Numbered from the stretch's first letter, positions 9,105-18,573 are shown. The stretch: 53,517 nucleotides of DNA from DASRHT01 sp035293765 (GCA_035293765.1 DATGMF010000092.1:1-53517); one strand, 5' to 3'. The notes: generated by a model not told the origin, from the sequence alone. A program made the numbers and translations.

Positions 9105-9111
9105 GAGAATA

Positions 9112-9324
9112 TCATTGCTGGCGGTGGTCTACCCTCCAACGCTTTGGCGGTGGATAAACGTATCGGGCAATCGTCGTTGACACCCAGCCGATACAGAAGC
9201 CGTAAAAAGCCAGCAAAACGGGCTGCGCACCCTCGCTGCCTCGGATCATCAGCACGAGCATGAGAACAATCGCCCAGGCAACGGCGAGGCCAGCGCTGTA
9301 AATCCAAAAGTTTCTAAATCGCAT
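9112..9324 (-). CDS. Small two-helix membrane protein, unknown function
   Basis: This 70-residue protein has two clear hydrophobic segments: FWIYSAGLAVAWAIVLMLVLMI (about residues 6-27) and VLLAFYGFCIGWVSTTIARYVY (about 36-57), with a charged C-terminal tail. That pattern argues for a real gene rather than a chance frame. The Shine-Dalgarno is weak, a run of G about ten bases upstream. No family is recognised, and the overlapping minus-strand frame at 9077-9307 lacks such structure. Confidence 0.55.
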   Translation of the reverse strand: MRFRNFWIYSAGLAVAWAIVLMLVLMIRGSEGAQPVLLAFYGFCIGWVSTTIARYVYPPPKRWRVDHRQQ

Positions 9325-9554
9325 TATTTATGTCCCCCCCATTCCTTTCGAAGGGCATAATTTACCATTTCTAGAAGTAGTATATCAGATAGCAAGCGGT
9401 CTTTCCAGGCAACACGCGCACAGAAGCCAATTGGCTCCCCACCAATTTCAGATTGTCCCTAGACATAATCGCCTATGTACTCTAAAGTGTATGTAGGTAT
9501 CTTTCTCTTGCAAGGACGCCTGGAAAGAGAAACTCTGTTAAAAGGAGCTTGGAG

Positions 9555-10790
9555 ATGCAGATAAACTGGGATCAACGGTTTGCCCGACGCACACAACGCA
9601 TGCGATCCTCAGCTATTCGAGAATTACTGAAAGCGACGGAACAGCCAGACACCATTTCTTTCGCGGGAGGGTTGCCCGCACCCGAGATCTTTCCCATAGA
9701 GAAGATCGCCACCACCACGCAACGCATCCTGCAAACCGCAGGCCCGCAAGCCCTCCAGTACAGCGCGACGGAAGGCTATCGTCCTCTGCGCGAGCTGATC
9801 GCTCGCCTGCTGTCGCAGCCTGGTCTGGAGATCACTATCGACAACGTATTGGTCACATCCGGCTCTCAGCAAGGGCTGGATCTGTTAGGGAAAGTGCTGA
9901 TCGACCCTGGCGACCATATCCTGGTAGAATCACCCACCTATATGGGCATGTTCCAGTCCTGGAACACATACGAGCCCGAATATGTTGCGCTCCCCTCGGA
10001 CGGAGATGGCCTGATTACCGCTAGCGGCGCGCTGGAAAAAGCTCTCCAGCTCCATCCCAAGTTTCTTTACGTCCTGCCCAACTTTCAGAACCCGACCGGC
10101 ATCACTCTGACGCTGGAGCGCCGCCAGCAGCTATTAGAGCTGGCTCGCCGCTACGACGTGCCCATTGTGGAGGACGATCCCTATAGCCAGCTCCGTTACT
10201 CGGGCGAGCCGCTACCCTCGCTGATCTCGCTCGCAGGGCGGACGCAACGAGCAGAGAGCGATAAAGCCGGTCCCTACGATGGCAATGTGATCTATCTGGG
10301 CACCTTCTCTAAAGTGCTGGCTCCCGGCCTGCGCCTCGGCTGGGTCGTGGCACCTCCGACCTTGATCCGCAAACTGGTCCAGGCCAAACAGGGAGACGAC
10401 CTGCATGCCCCAACGTTTAGCCAGATGATCGCTTACGAAATAGTGCGTGAGGGCTTCCTTGAAGAGCATGTGCCTCTCCTGTGCCAGACGTACCGCGAGC
10501 GCCGCGACATCATGCTCGCCGAGATGGAAGAATACTTCCCCGAGAACACCTATTGGACCAGGCCCGATGGCGGCATGTTCCTCTGGGTCACGCTGCCGGA
10601 AGGGATGGACGCCGTCGAGGTGCTAAAAGAGGCCAGCGCGCAGAGAGTCACCTTCGTCCCTGGCGCACGGTTCCATGCCGACGACCGCGGCGCTAACACC
10701 TTCCGCCTGAGTTTCTCCAACCCGTCGCCCGAGAAGATCCGCGAAGGCATCGCCCGCCTGGGTCGCGTCCTGCACAAAATGCGGACCTGA
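9555..10790 (+). CDS. PLP-dependent aminotransferase class I/II (2-aminoadipate/MocR-type catalytic domain)
   Basis: This 411-residue fold-type I aminotransferase belongs to the branch with LysN/2-aminoadipate transaminases and the catalytic halves of MocR regulators; no DNA-binding domain is attached. Visible features are ISFAGGLPAPEIFP, TSGSQQGLDLLGKVL, PNFQNPTGITL, VEDDPYSQLRY and the PLP lysine in LGTFSKVLAPGLRLGW (K253). The ATG at 9555 is preferred to a TTG at 9549 because AAAGGAG at 9541-9547 is seven bases from it. It appears to be transcribed alone. The amino donor is not predictable from sequence. Confidence 0.88.
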   Translation: MQINWDQRFARRTQRMRSSAIRELLKATEQPDTISFAGGLPAPEIFPIEKIATTTQRILQTAGPQALQYSATEGYRPLRELIARLLSQPGLEITIDNVLVTSGSQQGLDLLGKVLIDPGDHILVESPTYMGMFQSWNTYEPEYVALPSDGDGLITASGALEKALQLHPKFLYVLPNFQNPTGITLTLERRQQLLELARRYDVPIVEDDPYSQLRYSGEPLPSLISLAGRTQRAESDKAGPYDGNVIYLGTFSKVLAPGLRLGWVVAPPTLIRKLVQAKQGDDLHAPTFSQMIAYEIVREGFLEEHVPLLCQTYRERRDIMLAEMEEYFPENTYWTRPDGGMFLWVTLPEGMDAVEVLKEASAQRVTFVPGARFHADDRGANTFRLSFSNPSPEKIREGIARLGRVLHKMRT

Positions 10791-10822
10791 TGCCCTGGTC
10801 CTGGTCCTGTGACCTTTTGCCC

Positions 10823-10917
10823 TGTGGCGACGGGATTGATCACGTCCAGTTTACTGCCATCATTTTAGAGAGGGTGAGCGGGGCGCTAAAGCGGACGGCA
10901 TCAATCCCATCGCCACA
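10823..10917. repeat. Long imperfect inverted repeat (family B copies head to head)
   Basis: Two family B units face each other. The left arm begins TGTGGCGACGGGATTGATCA; the right arm ends GGCATCAATCCCATCGCCACA and carries the GCTAAAGCGGACGG phrase. A partial family A unit ending TTGCCCCTAC follows (to about 10950). RNA from here could fold into a long hairpin and may end the aminotransferase transcript. Confidence 0.65.
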
Positions 10918-11006
10918 ACAGAGGCCACAGGGCAAGCGCCAGGCATTGCCCCTACCATTCATCATCACCCCATCGCCGTATGGACCCGCTTGAGTGCATT
11001 TCCCTA

Positions 11007-11618
11007 TTATGCTGCCTGCAACAGCGCGTAAAACTGCTGCTCCGTCAAGCCTGCTGGCAATCTTACCCCCTCATCGTTCACCGGCTGCACAAGCCCATCA
11101 TGCACCTCAAAACGTCCCGAAGGACCTCCCACCACAAAGTATTGACCAGCATCAGAGCGGTGCAAAAAGAGAATAGCTTTTTCGCCAACGTGAAACAATG
11201 GATCGCCACAGACCTGATGGACTGTACCACCAATGTTTCCGCCGGTCTGGCGAATGGTAATGCTGGAGGAACGATTGCTGAGATGATGTGTATCCAGCAG
11301 CATCTTGCTGATCGTGAAAGAGAAATTGGTCATGAGAGGTGTATTTCGCGCGCCAGATGAAGCGTTCCCCTGCACGGCGGTGAAAGTTCCCTGAACCACG
11401 AGATCCAGTCCCGTGGCTTGTTTTAGCTCGGTGATCGAGCCGTAAAACTTTGCCCAACTCACTTCGATGTCACAAACTGGAGCGGAAGTTCCCCCCACGC
11501 GGACTGAAGTTTGTCCGGTAAGAGTATTCTGACCACAACTTGCTAACATCAGCATACCAAAGAGAAGGCAGATCAACCATGCATATCTCCACAATGAAGC
11601 AAAAGGGAAGCGTGACAT
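11007..11618 (-). CDS. Exported lipoprotein of unknown function
   Basis: This 203-residue protein has a lipoprotein signal: an N-terminal RYAWLICLLFGMLML stretch and the lipobox LASC (C28). The mature part begins GQNTLTGQTSVRVGGTSAP and is a beta-rich domain with two well-spaced cysteines in VCDIEVSWAKFYGS and HQVCGDPLFHVGEKAI that could form a disulfide. A good Shine-Dalgarno (AAAGGAG) precedes the ATG. It is divergent from the NRPS gene. I do not recognise the family. Confidence 0.7.
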   Translation of the reverse strand: MSRFPFASLWRYAWLICLLFGMLMLASCGQNTLTGQTSVRVGGTSAPVCDIEVSWAKFYGSITELKQATGLDLVVQGTFTAVQGNASSGARNTPLMTNFSFTISKMLLDTHHLSNRSSSITIRQTGGNIGGTVHQVCGDPLFHVGEKAILFLHRSDAGQYFVVGGPSGRFEVHDGLVQPVNDEGVRLPAGLTEQQFYALLQAA

Positions 11619-11761
11619 AAACAGGCTCCTTTGATACAGTTCTTGACAAGAAAATCTTTTCCCTCAAGAGACGCTAGCAAAGAGCAAATAGTTCCCTGCT
11701 CGTACGCTTGCCAATCAATGGAGGAATTACAACGTAATTTTCCATCATTCTAATAGTTAAC

Positions 11762-11791
11762 TTGACCTCTTCCATATCTCATCATTATACT
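11762..11791 (+). promoter_or_regulatory. Sigma70-like promoter of the NRPS gene
   Basis: TTGACC (11762-11767), an 18-base spacer and TATACT (11786-11791) precede the NRPS start by about 180 bases. The region is AT-rich compared with the gene. Confidence 0.55.
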
Positions 11792-11969
11792 TTCCTCATA
11801 TTTATATGTTTACGCCCTACAGCATATGATCATCATTTTACCAATGATGCATCTCTTTGTGATCTCTTTCGGCCTGGCTTTCCTGGGAGAGATCGTGCTG
11901 CCCGCGCATTCCCTGGAAAGCGCCTTTTCGCCTGAGGACCGCTTCAGGCCCAACGTAAGGAGTAACACA

Positions 11970-14900
11970 ATGCTCGATTCGACCAGCCCGCTGGATGCTC
12001 AAAATAGTGTGTACGACAGACCTGTACCGCATACTAGTCCGCTTGCAGAGAAGCATACTGATCCGATCCTGCGGCCCCTTGCTCACGATCTCGCCCCCCT
12101 CTCTTCCGAACAGCAACAGTTATGGTCGCTGGCACAATTGATGCCGGATAGCCTTGAGCATAGTATCTGTGCAAGCGTCCAGTTGCCGGAAGAGCTTGAT
12201 ATTCCTGTATTTGAGCAGAGCCTTTACGAGATCATCAAACGGCACGCGGCATGGCGCACCACCTTCCCCATGATCGACGGACAGCCGGTGCGGCAGGTGC
12301 ATCCCGCTCAACCAATCTCGCTGCCTGTGATCGACCTGCGCCCCTTTCCCGCCGCCAGCCGCGAGCACGAGGTGAGCAAGCTGGTAGAAATAGAAAGCCA
12401 GAAACCCTTCAACCTGGCGGACGGTCCACTGGTGCGGGCCAGGCTGGTCCGGCTGGCAGACGAGGAGTACCGCCTTTGCCTGATCCTGCATCGCATCATC
12501 TGTGACAGTTACTCCCTCTTCCAGATCTTTCTGCCAGAACTCTACGCCTGCTACACGGCGCTTTCAGCCGATCAGGAGCCACCGCTGCCAGCCTTGCCCG
12601 CTCAGCATGGCGCTATTACAGTGCAGCAGGAAGGATTGGCGGGAAGCGAGGAGGCGAAGGCATACTGGAAAAAGCAGTTGCACAATGCCGCACCCGCGCT
12701 AGACCTGCCGACCGATTATCCCCGTCCGGCTGTGCAGACCTATCGCGGGCAGAGCTTCTCATTTGAGCTGCCGGAGCAACTCACGCACGATCTGCTAGCA
12801 TTGAGCCAGCGGGAGAATGCTACCCTGTTTGCTACGCTGGCGGCGGCCCTCCAGGTCCTGCTGTACCGCTACACGGGCCAGGAGGATATCCTCATCGGTA
12901 CCACCACAGCGCAGCGCCAGCAGCCGGAGGCACAGGACCTGCTCGGCCTCTTTCTCAGCACCAGCCTGCTGCGTACCGATCTTTCCGGCTCGCCCGGCTT
13001 CTGCGAGCTGCTACATCGCGTACAGCAAACGCTGCTTGAAGCGGAGGTGCACCGGAATGTTCCTTTCGCCTATCTGATCCGCGCGCTACAGCCGGAGCGC
13101 ACCGCCAGCTACACGCCGCCATTCCAGGTGCTGCTCGGCTTCGAGGCTTCCTCGGCAGAGTTCCCTGCGGAGTGGACCCTGGCAAAGCTCGACACGCCAA
13201 CCACCAGCCGGTTTGATCTCTCCTTCGAATTTCACCAGCGCCCAGACGCGATACTTGGGCAGATCAAGTACAACACTGACTTATTTGATGTCGCCACCAT
13301 CGCCCGCCTGGCAACCTGCTGGCAAACCCTGCTCACCGGCATCGTGGACAATCCGGCACAATCTATCACCACGCTGCCATTGCTCACGGCGGAAGAGCGC
13401 CAGCGCCAGCTAGTGGAGTGGAATGCAACGCAGGCGCCATTCCCTGACCATCTGTGCATGCATCAGCTCTTCGAGGCTTGCGTAGATGAGGCTCCTGGCA
13501 ACATTGCCACCGCGTTTCAGGAGGAGCAGCTCACCTACCGGCAACTGAATCAGCGGGCCAACCAGCTCGCCCACTATTTGCAACATGCAGGCGTCGGGCC
13601 GGAAGTGCTGGTCGGCATTTATATGAAACGCTCCATTGACATGCTCGTCTCGATCCTGGGCGTGCTCAAAGCCGGCGGAGCCTTCGTCCCCTTCGACGTG
13701 AGCCTGCCGCAGGAGCGCCTGAACTTTATGATCGAGGATACCCAGATGCCCATCCTGCTGACCCATCAGTACCTGGCAAAGAACGTATCCATCCGAACCA
13801 CCAGGCAGGTATATCTGGATGCCGACTGGAGCGCCATCGCGCAGGAGAGCGAGACCAACCCGAGCAGCAGCGTCACTCCCAGCAATCTTGCCTATGTCAT
13901 CTACACCTCCGGCTCGACCGGCAAGCCAAAGGGCGTGATGATCCACCATCGCGGACTGGTGAACTACCTGTACTGGGGCGGCCAGGCTTACAATGCAAAA
14001 CACGGGCGCGGCAGCCTGGTCCATTCCTCCATCAGCTTTGACCTGACCTTCACCGGCCTACTGATTCCCCTGGTCGTAGGGCAGTGCGTCACGCTGCTGC
14101 CAGAGGGTCAGGCCGTTGAGCATCTCATTGCCGCATTAAAGCAGGGTCGCGATTATAGCCTCATCAAGCTCACGCCGTCGCATCTCAAGCTGGTCAATCA
14201 GGGCCTGGAAAAGGAGCAGATGACAGGCCGCACGCGGACTTTTGTCATCGGCGGTGAGGAGCTGCGCGGCGATACCATCGTCCCGTGGCAGAAGTACGCC
14301 CCCGAGACCAGGCTGGTCAACGAATATGGCCCGACGGAGACGGTCGTGGGCTGTAGCACCTATGACATCCCGACCGAGACGACCATCTCCGGCGGCGTCT
14401 GCATCGGTCGTCCCATCGCCAACACGCAGTTTTACATCCTCGACCCCCATCTCCAGCCGATGCCCGTTAACGTCCCTGGCGAACTCTACATCGGCGGCGC
14501 TGGCGTGGCGCGCGGCTACCTCAATCGACCAGAGCTCACCGAGCAGTGCTTCATCCCCGATCCTTTCGTAAGAACCTCCCACGATGAATCGGGCTCCCAC
14601 GATGAAGCGGGGAGCTACAGTGTGTCTGAGCCCGGGGCGCGCATCTACAAAACGGGTGACCTCGCTCGTTATCGTGCCACCGGCGAATACGATTTCCTGG
14701 GACGGCTCGATTACCAGATCAAGCTGCGCGGCTATCGCATCGAACTGGGCGAGATCGAGACCGTGCTCAGCCTGCAACCAGGCGTGCAGGAAGCGACGGT
14801 GATAGCGCGTGAGGATACACCTGGAGATAAACGCCTGGTCGCTTACGTCGTGCTGGACCAGCAGCAGCAGACCAGCACCGAAGAGCTGCAAAACGCGCTC

Positions 14901-16094
14901 GCAAAGCTGCTTCCTGCGTATATGGTCCCTTCCGCCTTCGTCTATATGGACGAGTTGCCGCTCACCTCCAACGGCAAGGTTGATCGGCGAAAGCTGCCGC
15001 CTCCAACGGCGTCCAGGGGTACGAAGGAGGAAACGTATGTGGCTCCGACGCTGCTGATACACCATCAGTTAGTGAAAATCTGGGCAGACCTGCTTGGCAC
15101 GCAGCGGATCGGCATCAGGGACAACTTCTTCGCGCTGGGAGGCCATTCCTTGTTGGCGATCCGCTTGATTGACCGCATCGAGCAGGCTTTCGGCAAGAAG
15201 ATCCCTCTAGCCACGCTCTTCGTCAGCCCCACCATCGAACATTTAGCCAGCACGCTTGAGAAGGAAGAGGAGACGAGCGGCGAGCGGTGCAGGCTCATCA
15301 AAGTGCAGAGCGGAGGCAGCAGGCGACCATTCTTCTTCTTACACGGCATCTGGACCGGAGGAGCCTTCTACTGCTTCCCGCTCGCGCGCGCCCTCGGCCC
15401 CGACCAGCCCTTCTACGTGCTGGAGCCATACAGGTTCGACGTGGGACAGGCTCCCCCGACGCTGGAAGAGATGGCGGCAGCGCATATCAAGGTGTTGCGC
15501 AGTGTCCAGCCAGAGGGACCATACCTGCTCGGCGGCTTCTGCAATGGCGGCCTGATCGCTTTTGAGATGGCGCGCCAGCTCCACGAGGCAGGGCTGCGGC
15601 TCGATCTGCTCGCGCTCGTCGCGCCGCCTTCTCCCGCGCAATACAGAGGCTTCTACCAGGCCACGCGTTTGTTTGGAGCTCTGCTGCGGTGGGACGGGGA
15701 GCAGCAGATCCGGTGGTTTCTGCGTTCGCGCCATGCGCTGCGCCACCTGTATCAGAAGATTTGCCCCTGGGATAGCCGCTTCGACGACTTCGACCAGTTG
15801 CTCCGCATCGAGCCAGGGTTGCGTTCTATGTTTCCAGCCCGGACCATGCTCTACGCGGACTACATCGGGCTGCTGACTCATGTCGAGGCAAGGTACAAGC
15901 CTGGCTACTATCCTGGCAAAGTCACATACCTGTGGGCGCGCGACGAGCTTTCCTCCGTCCAGGCGTGGCACAAAGAGGCCCGGTCTGACGCAATGGAGGA
16001 ATACATTGTTCCTGGCACCCACATGACCAGCGTCACCGAGTATACAGCCATTCTCGGAGAGTACCTCAAACAATGCTTACATAAAGCATCATAA
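11970..16094 (+). CDS. Single-module non-ribosomal peptide synthetase, C-A-PCP-TE, predicted Asn-activating
   Basis: This 1374-residue protein contains a condensation domain (about residues 40-460), an adenylation domain (about 480-990), a carrier domain (GGHSLL, pantetheine Ser S1060) and a thioesterase (about 1120-1374). The ATG at 11970 has AAGGAG seven bases upstream. Aligned to the GrsA pocket positions, the residues read D-L-T-K-V-G-E-V-G-K, which closely matches published asparagine codes. The condensation motif HHxxxDG is degraded to HRIICDS (174-180), losing the second His. The thioesterase nucleophile motif is GFCNG, with Cys C1191 in place of Ser; H1351 in GTHMTS is the likely catalytic His, and D1325 may be the acid. 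An extra stretch near residues 869-884 is encoded by a repeat. The product may be an acylated or released asparagine; a starter-type acyl donor is inferred only. Confidence 0.9.
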   Translation: MLDSTSPLDAQNSVYDRPVPHTSPLAEKHTDPILRPLAHDLAPLSSEQQQLWSLAQLMPDSLEHSICASVQLPEELDIPVFEQSLYEIIKRHAAWRTTFPMIDGQPVRQVHPAQPISLPVIDLRPFPAASREHEVSKLVEIESQKPFNLADGPLVRARLVRLADEEYRLCLILHRIICDSYSLFQIFLPELYACYTALSADQEPPLPALPAQHGAITVQQEGLAGSEEAKAYWKKQLHNAAPALDLPTDYPRPAVQTYRGQSFSFELPEQLTHDLLALSQRENATLFATLAAALQVLLYRYTGQEDILIGTTTAQRQQPEAQDLLGLFLSTSLLRTDLSGSPGFCELLHRVQQTLLEAEVHRNVPFAYLIRALQPERTASYTPPFQVLLGFEASSAEFPAEWTLAKLDTPTTSRFDLSFEFHQRPDAILGQIKYNTDLFDVATIARLATCWQTLLTGIVDNPAQSITTLPLLTAEERQRQLVEWNATQAPFPDHLCMHQLFEACVDEAPGNIATAFQEEQLTYRQLNQRANQLAHYLQHAGVGPEVLVGIYMKRSIDMLVSILGVLKAGGAFVPFDVSLPQERLNFMIEDTQMPILLTHQYLAKNVSIRTTRQVYLDADWSAIAQESETNPSSSVTPSNLAYVIYTSGSTGKPKGVMIHHRGLVNYLYWGGQAYNAKHGRGSLVHSSISFDLTFTGLLIPLVVGQCVTLLPEGQAVEHLIAALKQGRDYSLIKLTPSHLKLVNQGLEKEQMTGRTRTFVIGGEELRGDTIVPWQKYAPETRLVNEYGPTETVVGCSTYDIPTETTISGGVCIGRPIANTQFYILDPHLQPMPVNVPGELYIGGAGVARGYLNRPELTEQCFIPDPFVRTSHDESGSHDEAGSYSVSEPGARIYKTGDLARYRATGEYDFLGRLDYQIKLRGYRIELGEIETVLSLQPGVQEATVIAREDTPGDKRLVAYVVLDQQQQTSTEELQNALAKLLPAYMVPSAFVYMDELPLTSNGKVDRRKLPPPTASRGTKEETYVAPTLLIHHQLVKIWADLLGTQRIGIRDNFFALGGHSLLAIRLIDRIEQAFGKKIPLATLFVSPTIEHLASTLEKEEETSGERCRLIKVQSGGSRRPFFFLHGIWTGGAFYCFPLARALGPDQPFYVLEPYRFDVGQAPPTLEEMAAAHIKVLRSVQPEGPYLLGGFCNGGLIAFEMARQLHEAGLRLDLLALVAPPSPAQYRGFYQATRLFGALLRWDGEQQIRWFLRSRHALRHLYQKICPWDSRFDDFDQLLRIEPGLRSMFPARTMLYADYIGLLTHVEARYKPGYYPGKVTYLWARDELSSVQAWHKEARSDAMEEYIVPGTHMTSVTEYTAILGEYLKQCLHKAS
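14575..14618. repeat. Hairpin repeat (family C) in frame inside the NRPS adenylation domain
   Basis: A tandem of the unit CTCCCACGATGAATCGGG (14576-14593) and a longer unit beginning CTCCCACGATGAAGCGG (14594-14618) is read through in frame. The unit folds on itself: CTCCC with GGGAG and CGAT with ATCG around a GA loop. It lies between the A-domain motifs A6 and A7, where homologues have a short loop. Other copies are at 26650-26674 and 27453-27477. Confidence 0.75.
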
Positions 16095-16097
16095 GAC

Positions 16098-16154
16098 GAT
16101 GAGGATGTGCGATTGAAAATTTATGCCATAAATTTTCAATCGCACATCCTCATC
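16098..16154. terminator. Perfect 27-bp hairpin between convergent NRPS and acyl-CoA ligase genes
   Basis: Arms at 16098-16124 and 16128-16154 are perfectly complementary with only GCC between them; TTTT follows on the plus strand. It begins three bases after the NRPS stop codon and would act in both directions. Confidence 0.8.
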
Positions 16155-16181
16155 TTTTGAGGAACATCTAAAACAACCTGT

Positions 16182-17921
16182 TCATGCCGTCTTGATTGAG
16201 GCTGCATCCTGCAAGCCAAAATCCTCTATTGATTGCTTGCGCATCAGGAACTTCTGGATTTTGCCGGTGACGGTCATCGGGAACTCGTCTACGAACTTGA
16301 TATAGCGCGGGACTTTGTAATGGGCGATCTTGCCCTTGCAGTACTCTTTTAACTCTCCTTCGGTGAGCTGCTCGCCTGGCTTGACCTTGACCCAGGCCGC
16401 GATCTCCTCGCCGTACTTGGGGTCGGGCAGGCCAATCACCTGCACATCGCTCACTTTGGGATGGGTGTAGAGGAACTCCTCGATCTCGCGCGGATAGACG
16501 TTCTCGCCGCCGCGAATGATCATATCTTTGATGCGACCAACGATATTAATATAGCCCTCGCTATCCATCGTCGCCAGGTCGCCGGTATGCATCCAGCCCG
16601 CCTGATCGATGGCGCTGGCGGTCGCCTCTGGGTTATTCCAGTAGCCGAGCATCACGCTATAGCCGCGCGTGCAGAGTTCGCCAGGGGCGCCAATCGGCAC
16701 CACCTGTCCGGTGGCAGGATCGACAATCTTGATCTCCTGGTGGGGATGAATGACGCCGACTGTGCTCACGCGCTTATCCAGGGGCGCATCGATGCGCGTC
16801 TGCGTCGAGACGGGGCTGGTCTCGGTCATACCGTAACAGATCTCGACCTCGCGCATATTCATCATCGTGTTGACCTTCTTCATCACTTCAACCGGACACG
16901 GCGAGCCTGCCATGACGCCCGTGCGCAGGCTGCTCAGGTCGAACGTGCTGAACTCGGGATGCTCCAGTTCGGCAATAAACATCGTGGGCACGCCATAGAG
17001 CGAGGTACATTTCTCTTCCGCGACCGCCTGCAAAACCGCCAGCGGCTCAAATCCTTCTGACGGATAGACCATCGCCGCGCCATGCGTCACACAGCCCAGA
17101 TTGCCCATGACCATACCGAAGCAGTGATACAACGGCACAGGAATGCACAGCTTATCCTCGTGCGTGATATTCTGCAACTCGGCGACGAAAAAGCCGTTAT
17201 TCAAGATATTGTGATGGCTCAGCGTCGCGCCTTTGGGGAAGCCGGTGGTGCCGCTGGTGTACTGGATATTGATGGGGTCATCGAACTCTTGCTCGCGCTG
17301 CCGTTCGCTCAGGGCCGCATCGCTGATAAGCTGCCCCATATTCATTAACTCGTCCCAGGTCAGCATGCCGTGTATTTTGTCCTCGCCAAGCCGGATCACC
17401 GTCGTCAGCGAGGGCAGCTTTGCTGATTTAAGGGCGCCTGGCTCGCAGTCTTTCAGCTCGGGAGCCAGCGTCGCCACCATTTCGGTATAATTGGAGCTTT
17501 TGAACTGAGCAGCGATCACGAGCGCGGTGCAGCCCGACTGATTGAGCGCATACTCCAACTCATGCAGGCGGTAAGCTGGATTGATATTCACCAGGATCAG
17601 GCCAAGCTTGCTGGTAGCAAACTGGGTCACGCACCATTCCGCGCGGTTGGGGGACCAGATGCCGATACGCTCCCCCTTCTTGAATCCCAACCGCATCAGC
17701 CCCTTCGCGCAAGCGTTGACCTGCTCCTGCAACTGGCGGTACGTCCACCGGACATGCTGCTGGCGTGCAATCAAGGCAGGCCGATCAGGATATTGCTCGG
17801 CTGTCTGATCGAACATATCGCCAATGGTCAGACCAAGTAACGGAATATCGCTCGTCCCGCTGGTATAACTCCATTTTCGCTCCGCCTGGCCGGCGGACGC
17901 TTGAGATCCATTTCCTGCCAT
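16182..17921 (-). CDS. AMP-forming acyl-CoA synthetase (fatty-acyl-CoA ligase type)
   Basis: This 579-residue enzyme activates a carboxylic acid to its CoA thioester through an acyl-adenylate. It shows YTSGTTGFPKGA (ATP loop), EICYGMTETSPVS, WMHTGDLATMD, IKDMIIRGGENVYPREIEEF and the C-terminal lysine in TVTGKIQKFLMR. Length and motifs fit the medium/long-chain FadD-like group. The ATG at 17921 was chosen because AAGGAGAGAG lies eight bases upstream; a longer frame to 17999 has no such site. It is convergent with the NRPS and could supply an acyl-CoA, although an ordinary fatty acid role is equally likely. Confidence 0.9.
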   Translation of the reverse strand: MAGNGSQASAGQAERKWSYTSGTSDIPLLGLTIGDMFDQTAEQYPDRPALIARQQHVRWTYRQLQEQVNACAKGLMRLGFKKGERIGIWSPNRAEWCVTQFATSKLGLILVNINPAYRLHELEYALNQSGCTALVIAAQFKSSNYTEMVATLAPELKDCEPGALKSAKLPSLTTVIRLGEDKIHGMLTWDELMNMGQLISDAALSERQREQEFDDPINIQYTSGTTGFPKGATLSHHNILNNGFFVAELQNITHEDKLCIPVPLYHCFGMVMGNLGCVTHGAAMVYPSEGFEPLAVLQAVAEEKCTSLYGVPTMFIAELEHPEFSTFDLSSLRTGVMAGSPCPVEVMKKVNTMMNMREVEICYGMTETSPVSTQTRIDAPLDKRVSTVGVIHPHQEIKIVDPATGQVVPIGAPGELCTRGYSVMLGYWNNPEATASAIDQAGWMHTGDLATMDSEGYINIVGRIKDMIIRGGENVYPREIEEFLYTHPKVSDVQVIGLPDPKYGEEIAAWVKVKPGEQLTEGELKEYCKGKIAHYKVPRYIKFVDEFPMTVTGKIQKFLMRKQSIEDFGLQDAASIKTA

Positions 17922-18039
17922 ATCGCTCTCTCCTTGCTCAGGCTCCATCTGACCATGCAATGGATGTGTATAAAAAATAGTATGGGAGCCTTTCTGCACT
18001 AAGAGTAACCAATGTCCACCTAAAAATCAAGGCAGTTGT

Positions 18040-18146
18040 TGTAGGGGCTGTGCCTTGCGCCTGCCCTCTTCCCACCTACACACTGGCCTTGCGCCCTGCG
18101 CGAATGCATCTGTAGGGGCTGTGCCTTGCGCCTGCCCTCTTCCCAC
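18040..18146. repeat. Two 36-bp direct repeats (18040-18075, 18111-18146)
   Basis: Both copies begin TGTAGGGGCTGTGCCTTGCG and end CTCTTCCCAC, identical over 36 bases and separated by 35. The opening is the family A arm, so this is a local duplication of a family A relative rather than a CRISPR array. Confidence 0.7.
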
Positions 18147-18162
18147 ATAGGAATGCGGGCGG

Positions 18163-18573
18163 CTAGTCAGGCTTTTCGATCAACTCCAACAACACTCCAT
18201 TGGTACCCTTAGGATGGAGGAAGATGGCGCGGCCATCGGCGGCGATGCGAGGCTCTTTATCCAGCACGGGAGCGCCTTGCGCCTGCATCTCTTGCAGGGC
18301 GGCATCAATATCATCGACTTCGAGGCAGATATGGTGCAGCCCTTCGCCGCGCTTCTCTAGAAACTTGACCAGGCTCGAATCGGGCGTGGTCGGCTCGATC
18401 AGCTCGATCTCACTCCCGCCAGGGCCGCCCATTGGGAGAAAAGCGATGCGCACCTGTTCGGAGGGAACGTCTCTGATCTCGCCTGGCGTGATGCCCAGAG
18501 TATCACGATAGAAGGTCAGGGCCTGCTCAATATTGCGCACAATAATCGCCACATGATCTATTCGCCTGGGCAT
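18163..18573 (-). CDS. mce: Methylmalonyl-CoA epimerase
   Basis: This 136-residue VOC-fold enzyme converts (S)- to (R)-methylmalonyl-CoA in propionate and odd-chain/branched-chain catabolism. The order is diagnostic: RRIDHVAIIVRNIEQALTFY (first metal His), then EIELIEPTTPDSSLVKFLEK, GLHHICLEVDDIDAAL (second His) and NGVLLELIE (metal Glu). The -VKFLEKRGEGLHH- segment is the epimerase hallmark. The matching mutase large chain lies at 41725-43392, about 23 kb away. The DUF402-like gene 26 bases upstream may be in the same transcript. Confidence 0.9.
   Translation of the reverse strand: MPRRIDHVAIIVRNIEQALTFYRDTLGITPGEIRDVPSEQVRIAFLPMGGPGGSEIELIEPTTPDSSLVKFLEKRGEGLHHICLEVDDIDAALQEMQAQGAPVLDKEPRIAADGRAIFLHPKGTNGVLLELIEKPD

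Noticed and set aside
18040..18146. CRISPR-like look: two 36-bp repeats separated by 35 bp
   Set aside because: Only two copies, the repeat begins with the genome's common GTAGGGGC arm, the spacer contains repeat-like phrases, and no cas genes are near.
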